In this document: positions 11,407 to 22,560 of the stretch, in pieces
How the letters are laid out: the number at the start of each line of letters is the position of its first letter
How positions within the stretch are numbered: the first letter of the stretch is position 1
Origin: Carposina sasakii
Lineage: Eukaryota > Arthropoda > Insecta > Lepidoptera > Carposinidae
Length of the DNA: 64,000 nt
NCBI GenBank assembly: GCA_014607495.2
Contig: CP053152.1
Coordinates: 6,696,001 to 6,760,000 of the forward strand
Direction: 5' to 3'
Program-made: the position numbers and the translations under genes
The notes under the pieces: generated by a model
The model's database searches: none
Seen by the model: only the letters and a program-made list of their open reading frames with translations
Told to the model about the DNA's origin: nothing

Positions 11407-11456
11407 TCTCTGAAAGGAGAATATAAAAGATATTTGTGAGGTTTAAATGTTAATCT

Positions 11457-11790
11457 CTCCGATACAATTAATTGCGACCACAGCGGGTACCACGGCTGTG
11501 ATAGCCAATTAGGTACCACTAGAATGCCTCCGGCTTTATCGGCAATAATCTTATGTAGAAAGAACCTTTAAAATTAAGCAAAAAGGAGGCAAGGCATAAA
11601 AGTTAAGATTTTTCCAGTTGAAAGTGAACGCATCTATAATTTCCGAGTGCGGGTCAAGTTTCCAGGAGGCATATCTCTTACACTTGTTATTTTGAGAACT
11701 TGCAAATAAATCAAAATCGAATGGACCAAAAGATTTATTAATTTGGCTAAATGCATAATCGGGAGGCGCGAATGAATCTGTAAAATGTAC
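11457..11790 (-). pseudogene. DIRS pol, C-terminal RNase H-region remnant
   Basis: On the - strand one frame (about 11775-11560) reads a block beginning YAFSQINKSFGPFDFDLFAS and continuing with FNWKNLNFYALPPF, matching the conserved end of DIRS pol. A frameshift near 11555 leads into another frame with GGILVVPNWLSQPWYPLW, the next conserved block. The upstream reverse transcriptase is missing, and the nested LTR element starts just to the right. Confidence 0.7.
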
Positions 11791-11875
11791 CGTAATAAAA
11801 CAAGGGACCTATGTATATTTGATAAATTTTAACTATTATTTCAATACAGTCTCACACAACCGTTTCGCTCGACAA

Positions 11876-11996
11876 TGTAAAGGAGGCAATAAAAGAGTGT
11901 TGTTGATTCGGAGGCTGAGTCTATATTGTCTCATTACTTACATAACTTATATACTAAAATACATGTCTAAGAGTGGGAGAGTGTCACTACACTACA
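11876..11996 (-). repeat. 3' LTR of the non-autonomous LTR element
   Basis: 121-bp LTR, preceded on the element's own strand by the polypurine tract and followed by ACAA. Confidence 0.9.
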
Positions 11997-12576
11997 CCTC
12001 CCCCCTTTTTATAATAAAAAAATATATGAAATAAATATTTTTATATAACTTTTATAGTTATGAGTATAAATGTATCTTATTAGTATGTAGGTAAAGCAAA
12101 TGCATATTTAAAATCTATTTATCAGAGCTTATCAATAACAACTATCTAAATAAGTCACACGATACAAGTAACTTGAGTAAGGAGATGCGCTCACATTGCA
12201 TTACATTGTTTACAGTAACCATGACCATATATGCAATGCAATCACATTCCTGTGTCACCTTTTGCTTGTTTCTATGCAGCTTATTTTTATAGAGTTATAA
12301 TATAAAAAATATTACAATAAAAAACGAATTAAGAATTTATACTATTTCTTAAACAAATTTAAAAAGTTTTGCTAAATAAAATAATAATCTAGTATACGAA
12401 AAGAAAATGCTAAATTTCCATAAAAAATATAACATTAAAATTCATCTGAAATATACTGAATTACATTTTTCTAAACAAAGAAAAAGTTATATGAATATAT
12501 TTATTAAAATAATATATTTCTGCGTCACTACAAAAAATATATACTAGAATATCAAATAAAATATATTGACATTCTA

Positions 12577-12835
12577 TAAAATTACTACCTACTACTTATG
12601 TAATATTAATATATGTACGTACATTGTACAAAAATATTAAATATAAAAAAACATAATAACTATAAAATTACTATCTACTACTTATGTAATATTAATATAT
12701 GTACGTACATTGTACAAAAATATTAAATATAAAAAAACATAATAACTATAAAATTACTATCTACTACTTATGTAATATTAATATATGTACGTACATTGTA
12801 CAAAAATATTAAATATAAAAAAACATAATAACTAT
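12577..12835. repeat. three 86-bp tandem repeats inside the LTR element
   Basis: The phrase ATTACTAYCTACTACTTATG starts at 12581, 12667 and 12753, an exact 86-bp period. Each unit contains a palindromic ATGTACGTACAT. The units are nearly identical, so the amplification is recent. Confidence 0.9.
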
Positions 12836-14292
12836 CGTAATACACTAATAGGTAGGTTCTACTATTTTGTTATAGCCGAGTTTATGTCAACATCAAGGAA
12901 ATTTAATATAAGTAATTAAATTATAAATTCTCATTTTACAATACACAATATTTGTATTTGTTATATCATATCATCAGTTCTGCAGAACTATAGTATATGT
13001 TACATTTAGTTTTTTTGAGTACTCATTTTATTTCGTAATTACATATTTATTTATTACTACTGGCCATTTCTAATTTTTATTTATTTCATTTATTATGAGT
13101 CGACTCTTTTATTATTATAATCATTAGTGCACAAGTATATTATCTACTTATTTAACATTTTATTTATGAGGTTCACATTTTAAGACACTATAAAGTCACC
13201 AACAATTCTCACGGGGAAAAACTCGTTTCGGCCATGATCGAACGAAGGATTTGAACACTCACTTACCTTCCTTCACTATAAAATTTTGTTAGTTACACAA
13301 TAATTATTTTATAGACTTATGGATACAATTTCGTTTGTCATTTTACACATTTTTATTTGTATTTCCATTTTTATATAAATAATCGTATAAAAACTTGGGT
13401 TTATAATGGTTCAAACTCATGGGTGATCAAACCAATCGTTTTTAGAAAGATTATTAACCAAAGTCCTTACTCATTTTTACACTACTTCTTCTACAATAAT
13501 TGTTTTTGTCATGTCCGGTAGGTACATAAAAGAAAAATATAATTTCTTTTGAAAGTAATTATCAATAACATTGTTACATAAGACTTATATCATTCAAATT
13601 TTAAATACAATAAAACATAGCTTTTATAATAGCTAGTAAAACTACGTACTTATATATCATTAATACTAATAAAATTCCTACGTCTTCGTGCATTGCCGTG
13701 CACTGTATTATAAACACAGTCAAACAACTTAAACATAAAGACATATTTCTTAAAAACTAAACATAATTATAACAATATAAATTGTCAATAATTTTTTATA
13801 TAAAAAAACACTTCACTTCAATCACTTTAAAAAATCCCGTCACTTCAATCACTTAAGAAAAACCATTAATAGTAGGTACTTCTTCTTTTCTTCACCTTTT
13901 GGGAAATTTCTTCACCCGGCAGCACCACATCGGACACGAACTTCTCCCGGCACCAAGCATAGTCATAGTCTTTTATTTTCACTTACTTATGTATTATTTT
14001 ATTTTTTATTTTATTTAGTTAAAATTCTATTTATCATATTTATATATGTATAGGTAATTAGTCTTAATCTTCTTATTTAATTTATATTGTTTATTTAATT
14101 ATTAAAAATTACACTTTATATTATGTAATGAAAGTTATCTTCACACTTAAGACAAGTTTAGGTCCAAATTATTAATATTCTTTAATTTCACTATATTTAA
14201 TTTATTTATTTTTTATATTTAATTTATTAATTTATTTGCCCCCCGGCCTGTCCACTAAGTTGCACGGACAGGCCGGCCTGGCAGGGTCGCCA

Positions 14293-14413
14293 TGTAAAGG
14301 AGGCAATAAAAGAGTGTTGTTGATTCGGAGGCTGAGTCTATATTGTCTCATTACTTACATAACTTATATACTAAAATACATGTCTAAGAGTGGGAGAGTG
14401 TCACTACACTACA
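14293..14413 (-). repeat. 5' LTR of the non-autonomous LTR element
   Basis: 121-bp LTR, identical to the copy at 11876. Just inside it, past the primer-binding site, GGCCTGTCC (14246-14254) and GGACAGGCC (14266-14274) form a 9-bp hairpin stem. Confidence 0.9.
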
Positions 14414-14578
14414 ACAATGCTCGCGGAAATGGACTTTGCGCAAGTGTGGCAGGCTACGCAAACATTTGAACACATACGACTTGAACGCTTTGATATGCGC
14501 TAAAAAACCGACACCACATGTCTAAACTTTGGACACATATTCAATGTCTCGTTCCACACATGGTAATCAAACAAGTGA

Positions 14579-15700
14579 TCAATCAAGTGAAGCTATGTCT
14601 GGCGCCAGCTTAATGGTATCCCTTGTCTGTTTATTCAGAGTATTTATGATAGAATATCGACGCGATTGTGATTCTCTATAATGGTAATCACATAACAAAC
14701 GCCCTGCGTCGCTCAAATATCTTATCAGTGTTGGCGACGTAGGGTTGCTGCTCAATGTGATGTTCAATGCTTTGCCTAGGGCTGCAATACCACTAGATAA
14801 CTGATTCTGTTTAATTTCGCTGAAGTTATCTTTTTTCAAGTTAATCTCAGCTTTAATTTCCAAGTTCAATTTTGGTGGTTTCATGTTACTACAATTTTCG
14901 GGAACTGGATATACCTAGTTTAATAATTCTGTTATGTCCTGCTTTGAAAGTCCGTTTGTCAAAATATGCTGCCATCTAGGACAAATATCTTTATGCAATT
15001 TTTCTCCAAAAGTGGTCTGATTCAAGGGGTCGTTCCCTAAGATACTTAAAATATCAGGGTCCAACTCAGGTTCCATGTTGACAGTTTGATCAGTTTGATT
15101 ATCTACCACGGAAGCATTGTCTACAATATTATTATTATTATTATTCAAGCCAGCGTCATTTACAACTGTCAAGTGGTCTGCAATGCGAAAAAAACTAGTA
15201 GGTACTTATGCAAGTTAAAATAAAAATAATTAATTTATGTAGGTATCATATTGTGCGTATACCTACTTAGCGATTAGGCATGTACTTATAATTGTTAGTT
15301 AAACGCCATACAAGCATTTTATCTCAAAACGATATACACGGAGATTCGACGGTTAACTATCCATTTAGGATGTTAAATTAACACTCAACACTTCTGAGTG
15401 GAGAAATATAACATTCCATATAGGAAGTTATCTCGTATTTGGTCACATGATATACGTGAACCAATACGTAGGTACACCTAGCTAACGAAGTAAATAACAA
15501 ACATCGTATTATTTATTTTTAGCTTACGAAAAAAAAACTATCTACCAGGTTCATCAAATTCCATATCTCGCAACGGCGATTGTATGTCCAACTGGCGAAC
15601 ATCTACATTTATATACTGGGGAACTATATCTGTAGATGATGAGGACTTGTTGTTCAAATTTTTTAACTTTTTAAAATAAACTGTCGTAAACTGTCGTCCC
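14579..15700 (-). pseudogene. DIRS gag-like ORF1, broken, with a possible intron
   Basis: Three - strand pieces match the DIRS gag-like protein. 15172-14915 contains LDPDILSILGNDP and WQHILTNGLSKQDI. A single in-frame TAG (14915-14917) follows, and the same frame continues as 14884-14579 (MKPPKLNLEIKAEI..., LGKALNITLSSNP) to a premature TGA. Upstream, about 15670-15546 reads STDIVPQYINVDVRQLD in the same product. The two parts are separated by 15178-15545, which starts GTAGAT and ends TTTTTTTCGCATTGCAG on the - strand and joins the frames precisely, so it looks like a 368-bp intron. The N-terminus is uncertain because the frame is disturbed near 15690. ORF1 binds RNA or DNA and packages the element. 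Confidence 0.65.
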
Positions 15701-16041
15701 GAGAACGCGATTTTTTTCTCTTCCCTTTTCCCATAGCTTATTTTTTGAGCTAACTCGAAATAAAAACGTTAGATTAATTTTTAAATTAAGATATACGTGT
15801 GACTTCGACCGCACAAAAACGCATAATCAAACGCGTAATGGCGCGAGCCCGTGGCGTCCCCGCCACCGGCGCCACCAGACGTGTGCGAGTGGGACAAAAA
15901 GGCTAGTTTTTGTTGTGGGCTCTAAATGTGTGACTGAGACAGCATCATCTCGTGTGCTGCTGCTTTGTAAACTTAAAATCGTCTTCGGTTGAAGCTCGAA
16001 GTATAATTCCACGAATACTGTAGGCTATTGGAAAAAAAATG

Positions 16042-16260
16042 ATTGAAAAAATTTTTGACGGCAGATGCAAATTCATATTATAACTGCTGCCTTTTTTCAA
16101 TGCTGCCGTAGAACGGCTATTTAGTTATCTTCAAAATATCAAAACTGATAAACGCAATAGGCTGAATAATGAAACGATTGCATCAATCCTGTGTGTAAAA
16201 TCTGGCTTGAAAACAACGGGAATAACTTCTGTAGGTACAACAGAACTAATGAAAAATTAA
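16042..16260 (+). pseudogene. hAT transposase C-terminal dimerisation domain remnant
   Basis: From 16099 one frame reads NAAVERLFSYLQNIKTDKRN and continues with LNNETIASILCVKSGLK to TAA at 16258-16260. This is the hallmark hAT C-terminal dimerisation block (N-A-x-x-E-R-x-F-S). Only the last 70 or so residues are present. It begins where the DIRS element ends, which suggests that the DIRS element inserted into, or replaced, the upstream part. Confidence 0.75.
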
Positions 16261-16782
16261 GTTTGTACAGTCTAATGCAACTGAAAGCGAATCCAAAAAA
16301 TAGACTAAGCATGAATAAATTATAATTCAACAATTCGATTTCTGTGTATATTTATTTATAATTTACATTGTAGGGTGGATAATAATACAAAATAAAAAGG
16401 TTAAATCTAGGACATATTTACAAATAGAAGACTGCCTGCAACTCCTCCACCCAAAAGGCTGGCCGCATTGCCCCGCTGGATGGCGAGGCTAATCCTTTGA
16501 CCAAAGTACTGATCAGCCCTTCGGTCGTGGAATATTCTTATTTATACCCTGACCACAAATATATAAAATTGCACGTGTTGCCACTGTTTCTTTATACGGT
16601 AGCACTCTAGTCTACGGTATAGTCAATAAAAAATTTGACCCGAAATTTTCCGCAATATTTTAGGCTAGGCTTTACCCATGATTTCCCGCAATTTCCCCTT
16701 TTCATTCCCTCTAGACACCAATTTCCCCACAAAAGGGGAATTTCTCCTCATTGTGGAAGCATTGAGGTATGTACCTTTTCTT
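16261..16782. other. non-coding DNA after the hAT remnant
   Basis: No gene was seen. A GC-rich island at about 16440-16530 (GGCTGGCCGCATTGCCCCGC) stands out from the AT-rich surroundings and is probably a transposon end. The small frame at 16635-16859 is repeat-derived. Confidence 0.4.
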
Positions 16783-17465
16783 TTTGTTTAATTTATCCCG
16801 AAGGAAATGCAAGGGGAACTAAGCCCATACAGCCATTGTCTTTAGTAAATGATTTATGATGGATGATATTGATGATGATGAATGGAAACGTAGGGAAAAT
16901 CCTCAAGAATGGGTGAAACAACTTACATGAGCCCATGAAGAGATCGTATTCCGACTAAAGTTTTACTTAGCCTGACTGCATATAAAACCATGCACACGCA
17001 CTAGATTCACATCACAAGTGAACAAAATATAACTTATCTACCAGAAAACATCACTTCACGGACACATGCAAGCCATTTACAAATAAATTTTGATTTTCAC
17101 AACAAAATTACACCCGCTCCCTTCATTGTCTTTAGTAAATGATTTCTGAATTTATGATGGATGATAATGATGATGATGAATGGAAACGTCGGGAAAATTC
17201 TTAAGAACAAGTGAAAAATAATAGCAGAAACAACTTACATGGGCCCATGAAGAGATCGTTTTCCGGCTAAAGTTTTACTTAGCTTACCTGCGTATAAAAC
17301 CATGCACACGCACTAAATTCACATCACAAGTAATCAAAATATAACGTATCTACCAGAAAACATCACTATGCGAACACATGCAAACCATTTACAAATAATT
17401 TTAGATTTAGTCAAGAAAATTACACCCGCTCCCTTCCAGATTTTCCCGCTGAATCCTTTTGAACC
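16783..17465 (+). repeat. interspersed repeat family A, tandem dimer
   Basis: The first unit (about 16783-17125) starts with the head TTTATCCCGAAGGAAATGCA, has a GATGATGAATGGAAACG centre and a tail with ACATCACTTCACGGACACATGC. A second, headless unit follows directly (17126-17465). The same family recurs at 22920, 26435, 26840, 37735 and 54783. No coding frame or clear terminal inverted repeat is evident, so it is probably a SINE or other non-autonomous element. Confidence 0.8.
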
Positions 17466-18034
17466 TACGTCACTGCTTTTGAAGAAACAGGGGTGCCAAT
17501 GTGAACTATTTGCTGAAACCTCAGATGAAGTTGACACTGACACATTTGAATAAACACCTAGAACAATATGTTTGTTTCTCTCTAACATATTGAAAAAAGA
17601 CAAGATAAGGTATGAGGTTATAAACTCTTAATTTCGAGTTGGGTCCTTGGCTGAAACGTGCTCCATTTGGAAACACTGGCCCATGGCATGGTCCATCGTC
17701 CGTAGTGCCAATCACAGACTACTTAGTGTACTGGTGCCAATCTCTTTCGTGATGCCACCACTAACTTAGCCCAAGTGTTTACGAAACCATAGACAATTTT
17801 CTACGGAGTTGCTCTACAGTGTTTTTGTTGACGTTGACGTAAGTAAATAAAATTTATTTTGGAATAATTTTGTGATTGTGCTAGCTAATCTGATTGATTT
17901 TTATTTACCAACCGAATTGTTATTCTTTTGTAAACTTTTACTTATCAGAATTAAGGATAATTCATGAACGATTTGTGTAGGATATTTACATTGCTTAAAG
18001 GCATTTCTATTTTGTTTATGTACGTTATAACATA
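17466..18034. other. upstream region of the AKAP10 homologue
   Basis: No gene was seen. It contains a repeat scrap (AGACTACTTAGTGTACTGG, also found inverted near 26310) and a GTTGACGTTGACGTAAG motif at about 17827, about 200 bp before the start codon, that could be part of the promoter (CRE-like TGACGTAA). The transcription start cannot be placed. Confidence 0.35.
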
Positions 18035-19786
18035 ATGATCAAGTTTTGGAAAAGTGCAGGTATTTGTTACCTACTTTATAAATCTAATAGATAATAGAAA
18101 ACCTCGTTTTATTTTCGTGAATAAAACATAACCATGAACGTTTTCAGCCAAAGGAAAATCAGGATGTCCGGTGCGACCTCCAGAACCTCCGGAAACTGCA
18201 ACTCTAAAAGGTGACGTTAATAATGTTGTGGAGCTGGTCTTGGAAATAGGTGATAAGGAAGGTACCTATCTTCTTTTTTGTACCAATAATTCCCTCAGGT
18301 ACATAAAACGTACTTATAGTACCTAGATATTAATTTGTATTATGTTGTTACAGATTGTTCACATTCATTTGAGAAAAAATCAAATCTAACATTATCTTTA
18401 CATGAAATACTCAAACTGCAAAATAGTGTTAAATATTTTATTCAATACATGGAAACTCGTGGTAAATATTACCTAGTAAAATGCTGGCTAGAATTAGAAG
18501 AATTTAAAAGTCGATTATCAAAAACAAAGTCTTTACAAATTGATATACATTCGAAAATTAGTAGAACACAAAGTTTTGACCAATGCCAATCTAATAAAAG
18601 CAAACAAAATTCACCTTTAATGTACCAGGCTCAAGATAATAGTAAAAAATTTAATTATAATAGTTCAACAAGCTCCTGCATAAACTTGGCTGACCAATCA
18701 AAATGTATAGAGCCATGTGAAACAACAAGTGAAGCCATACAACTCTTCAAGAAATATGTGGCTTTAGAAGCTCCATATCAGCTAGACTTGCCTGATAATC
18801 TTAGAAAATTTGTTATATCTAACATTTGTCACCCAGAGGGCCAAATAAAAGAGGACTGTTTTGATTCAGTTCAAAATATTTTATTTAAGCAAATGGAAGA
18901 AAATTATTTCAGTGATTTTCAGAAGAGTTCCTTTTACATAAAAGCACAAATTGATATTTTAACAAGTGGCACCTTAGATCTGAAAGATATTCTTTACAAT
19001 GAATCTATTTTATTTTATTTCACAGAATATTTAGAGCAGGAATCATGTCATTATCTATTAGAATTTTTAATGGCTACCTCCAATTTCAGAGATAATTTAA
19101 CTTCTGACACAAATTTGGAACAAGCTGAATCTGATGCCATTATACTGTATGATAAATATTTTTCATTACAAGCTACAACTCCTATTGGTTTCCCGAGTAA
19201 TATTAGACTAGAAATTGAAAACAACATATGTAGAGAAGGTGGACCTCTTCCATCTTGTTTTGATTCACCCTTTACTATAGTATATAAAACTCTAAGCAAA
19301 TATGTTAAAGCATTTTTAGAATCCGAAATATACTATAAATATTTATCTGAAATGATACACTCTGTAGACCACAGATGTGCTAATTACAAGTCTCATTCTG
19401 ACTGCAGCAGTGAATTTAGTTTAAGTACCCAAAACACATTACTTGCAATGGGTGACCCGGCATTCCAAAAGAAAAAACGCAATCACTCTGTACCTGACAT
19501 GACAATAGATTCAAATCAATTATATAATGCAGATTCTCTATGGCAAAGAAAGAAATATGATGGCCTCATTTTAGGAAGAGTTAATAGTCTAGGTCGATTT
19601 GAATCAAGATTTGAGCCAGATCCTGACAAAAAAGGTAAATCTTTATTAAAGAAGATGGTTAACAAATTTGTGCCAACAACTACAACAAATGTTGAGGAAG
19701 AAATGGCTTGGCAAATTGCTCATATGATAGTAAAAGATATTACAGATTTAACTATGGCCCCACCTGAGAATGATCCTGAGGGATAA
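18035..19786 (+). CDS. AKAP10: A-kinase anchor protein 10 homologue (D-AKAP2), 3 exons
   Basis: The exons are 18035-18059, 18148-18261 and 18354-19786, with GT-AG introns and matching phases; they give 523 residues. The ATG of exon 1 starts MIKFWKSAGKGKS. Starting instead at the Met at 18335 would read through the last intron and is rejected. The protein has a split first RGS domain (FIQYMETRGKYYLVKCWLEL and, after a linker, LFKKYVALEAPYQLDLP), a second RGS domain (YFTEYLEQESCHYLLEF to ICREGGPLPSCF) and a C-terminal amphipathic helix (EEEMAWQIAHMIVKDITDL) that in D-AKAP2 binds PKA regulatory subunits. The order and motifs match vertebrate AKAP10. It tethers PKA and, through the RGS domains, binds Rab GTPases on membranes. 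The C-terminal PDZ ligand of vertebrates is absent. Confidence 0.93.
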
Positions 19787-20379
19787 AATGTGATATAAAA
19801 TTTATGTAATGATGATATAGTATATTTTGTAAATTTATTATGTTTAAGATTGTAACTAACTATAAATATTGAATATAATTGTTACATTGAATGTAGCCTA
19901 TCGAAATAACGTATTTCTGTTTATATATACCTCTATAAGCCTTATAAGGTTAAGTGTGATGTAGGTTTGTATTTATTAGATAGCACTAACTTTATACATC
20001 ACACAGGCTCACACATAGAGTACATACAAGTAAAAAAAGCCATAAGATATAAAATATAAATCATATATTATTATAAAAAATATAGCCAAACATACAATAA
20101 TCTTATACTATCACAAATCTTATTCTTAGAAGTCTCTTTTTAAATGCAGTCATTTTTATTAAGTAAAAGCCTGTTCATATCCTATAAATAACAGCCTCTT
20201 TAATTATAAGCCTCATATGAATGCAGGAAAGTGATTGATACAAAATTATATTACCACTTATAAGGCAATACATATTATCTACCAGAACACTTCTGATAGT
20301 GTTATAATATTGAGTATGTGGACAAATTTGTGTGCAATGTAAACAATTACCTATAAGTATAAACACTTCATTATATACT
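19787..20379. other. 3' flanks between AKAP10 and GPR143
   Basis: AT-rich convergent intergenic DNA holding the 3' UTRs of both genes. No canonical AATAAA was seen close after the AKAP10 stop. The open frame 20175-20489 (-) has no recognisable domain. Confidence 0.4.
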
Positions 20380-20600
20380 ATTAATATTATAAACGCGAAA
20401 GTTTGTGAGTATGGATGGATGAATGTTACTCTTTCACGTAAAAACGGCTGGAATGATTTTAATAAAATTTGGTATGGAGTTGCCGACACTCTGGATTAAC
20501 ACATAGGCTACTTTCTATCCCGGGATAATATTTGTATCCTGGATAATTTCGACATTTTATTTCTTCTGCAGCCCACGCCAACGAAGTTGCTGGCGTCCAC
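20380..20600. repeat. interspersed repeat (TATAAACGCGAAAGTTTGTGAG family)
   Basis: It begins TTAATATTATAAACGCGAAA, includes a CCCGGGATAATATTTGT centre and ends near GCTGGCGTCCACTAGTATT. A diverged second copy lies at 28970-29160 with the same order of blocks. The CTAGT-type end suggests a non-autonomous Helitron, but this is not proven. It sits within or beside the 3' UTR of the GPR143 homologue. Confidence 0.6.
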
Positions 20601-20605
20601 TAGTA

Positions 20606-22560
20606 TTATATAGTGGCATAATCATTAATACTAGATCGGGCAATTGATTTTGGTGTCAGCTGAAGTCTGGGTCGTTCAGAGCCAAGAAGAGGGCTCTGTT
20701 CATCTAATGCATGAAATTCTTTTTTTGACTTTCTTGAAAATGATGGTATGAATCTTCTTTCTCTTGTATTCCATTTCCGGTACACAAGAGAGTTGAGCAA
20801 AGCTTGCATAGGATTCATCAGAGCCTGAAAAAAAAAATTATAAGTGTAAGTAAATACAATTACAGTAGTAATTCAACCATGCTACTTCATCTGTCTTATT
20901 AATATTAGCTAGGTAATTACCATCATACCATTACTCACCATTACATACCAAATAGTAATTATTACTTTAACGGGAATGTTAAACCACATAGTCCACAATA
21001 AAATACCATTTATCAGATTTGGAAGCCAGCATACATAAAATACAACATTTATCAAAAAGAACTTGAGTTTCAAGGCATCTACAACTCTTCGCTCCTTGCT
21101 GGTAAACTGGAAAACATTAATAACAGTGAGGAAAAGCATATGCAGTCAAAAGTTTCCGAGTCATGGATGTTTATATACTTATCTATGTATTTATATACCG
21201 TTGCTTAGTACCCACGACACAAGACCTTAGGGATCTTAGTGTGGGACTAAGTCAATGTGTTGTGCAAAAAATAAAAAAAAATAAAAAAAATATTAGATCA
21301 GGGTAAAATGATATTGAAAGAAATCCTGGACTGATCACTGAAAATTAATAATGTAGGTGTAGATATAAAAACAACATAAGGAACAGAACAAACCTGAGCT
21401 AAAGGCAAGGATATAACCATTTCAACATCTCTACTTGCCAGAATGTACATGATGGGATTAACTATCATAACTACTGCTATTGGTACATAGGTGACAAAGT
21501 AATTAGGTAATATCTTGTAAAGTGCAGAACTGAGGGAAGTTAAATTGTGACAGCTGAAATAAAATACATGTGATGTAAGCAATACATAAGGTAAGTCATT
21601 TGGTGGAAGTCTGATGATGGAAATGTATGTTTACCATATTTCTTGTATCATTATGTAGATATAACCTCAGCAAAGATTAAATTAAATGCTTAAATAAAAC
21701 ATCAATAAAATAATTACCTGGCATTAGGAAGATATAGTATAGATAACCCTACACCAGTTGTTACTAATGGCAGACCCCATGACAAAGAATGATAAAGCAA
21801 TAACTGTGAATCTCTTCCTTTAATGCTACGCCATGTGTCAATAGCATAGAACAAAGTCCATAACCATGTTGCTGTGTAAAAATATTGAGTCCATGCCTAT
21901 AAGGTTAAACATTTTTGTTATGTAAGTAGTATTATTAATTTATTTAATTAAATTCAAAAATTACCAGTAGAAAATATCTACAAATAACTCACAGATATTA
22001 TACTGCAGAATAATACACTAACATCATCATCAGGCATTGGCATGATATTTTTGAACCTTAGCCATAGAGAAGAGCGCAAAAGAACACCTGGAAAAACAAT
22101 TATTAGTGTTTATTTAATTTTTGACTACAAAATTATTATTTTGTAAAGTCTAAAATGGTCATCATGCATCCAATCTCTCCTTATTTACGTTAGAAATTTT
22201 TTTTAACAATATGTTTTATATGTTTAGGGCTTACCGAAAGATGCTAATAAATCTGCAATAGCCAACCACACTATTATATGACGCCCACGGGTAGGGGGCA
22301 TTGGATACTGTCTATCTGTTGATAATGGGAATACCTGCAAACAAATATACATAATGGGCAAATACTTTAAAAATCAATATTTATATTAAAGTTTATTGTA
22401 CCCTTACCTGATAAATGGAGCCCAATATTCCAATACAGGATGAAAATAAACAAACGGAGTTATATGAATCAGTGTTAAACTCATTCATAATTTTAACTGC
22501 AATGTCTTCATTATTTCCTGTATGATGACAACAAAAGGTTTGAATAGTAGGATCAGACAT
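20606..22560 (-). CDS. GPR143: GPR143 (OA1-type) seven-transmembrane receptor, 7 exons
   Basis: The exons on the - strand are 22560-22408, 22334-22235, 22087-21993, 21896-21718, 21553-21394, 21106-20939 and 20824-20606. All introns are GT-AG, all phases agree, and the product has 357 residues. The N-terminus has the TFCCHH motif (TFCC in vertebrate GPR143). Membrane segments follow, for example IIVWLAIADLLASFGVLL, YVPIAVVMIVNPIMYIL and FFLINVVFYVCWLPNLI, then MNPMQALLNSLVYRKW. GPR143 is an intracellular receptor of melanosomes and lysosomes that signals through Gi/Go; vertebrate mutants cause ocular albinism. The cytoplasmic tail holds EQSPLL, an acidic dileucine sorting signal fitting that location. 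In an insect it may act in pigment granules of eye or epidermis (inference). Confidence 0.92.

Larger units (their letters stand above)
11876..14413 (-). mobile_element. non-autonomous LTR retrotransposon (TRIM/LARD type)
   Basis: Two direct repeats of 121 bp (11876-11996 and 14293-14413) appear identical and have TG...CA ends. They are flanked by the 4-bp target duplication ACAA (11872-11875 and 14414-14417). Reading the - strand, the base after the right-hand LTR starts TGGCGACCCTGCCAGG, an arthropod-type primer-binding site (14277-14292), and the base before the left-hand LTR is a polypurine tract AAAAAGGGGGGAGG (11997-12010). The element is therefore - strand. Its 2.3-kb interior is very AT-rich and has no coding frame, so it must be mobilised by a partner's proteins. 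It interrupts the DIRS element. The identical LTRs suggest a recent insertion. Confidence 0.9.
10180..16003 (-). mobile_element. DIRS-type tyrosine-recombinase retrotransposon, decayed
   Basis: The element reads leftward. Two blocks recur in inverted orientation at the ends: block A (about 85 bp, GAGCCCACAACAAAAACTAG onward) at about 10187-10270 and 15836-15930, and block B (CTTCGAGCTTCAACCGAAGA) at about 10388-10440 and 15965-16000. Their order is permuted between the two ends, as expected for DIRS inverted repeats with an internal complementary region. Inside are a gag-like ORF, the end of a reverse transcriptase/RNase H gene and a tyrosine recombinase, all DIRS hallmarks. A 2.5-kb LTR element (11876-14413) is inserted. 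Excluding it, only about 3.3 kb remains, so most of the reverse transcriptase is deleted. Confidence 0.8.

Noticed and set aside
12577..12835. CRISPR-like array
   Set aside because: The units are adjacent tandem repeats without unique spacers, inside a eukaryotic LTR element.
18335..18353. Met at 18335 as the start of the AKAP10 protein
   Set aside because: It lies in the intron before the acceptor at 18353; the spliced N-terminus matches the family better.
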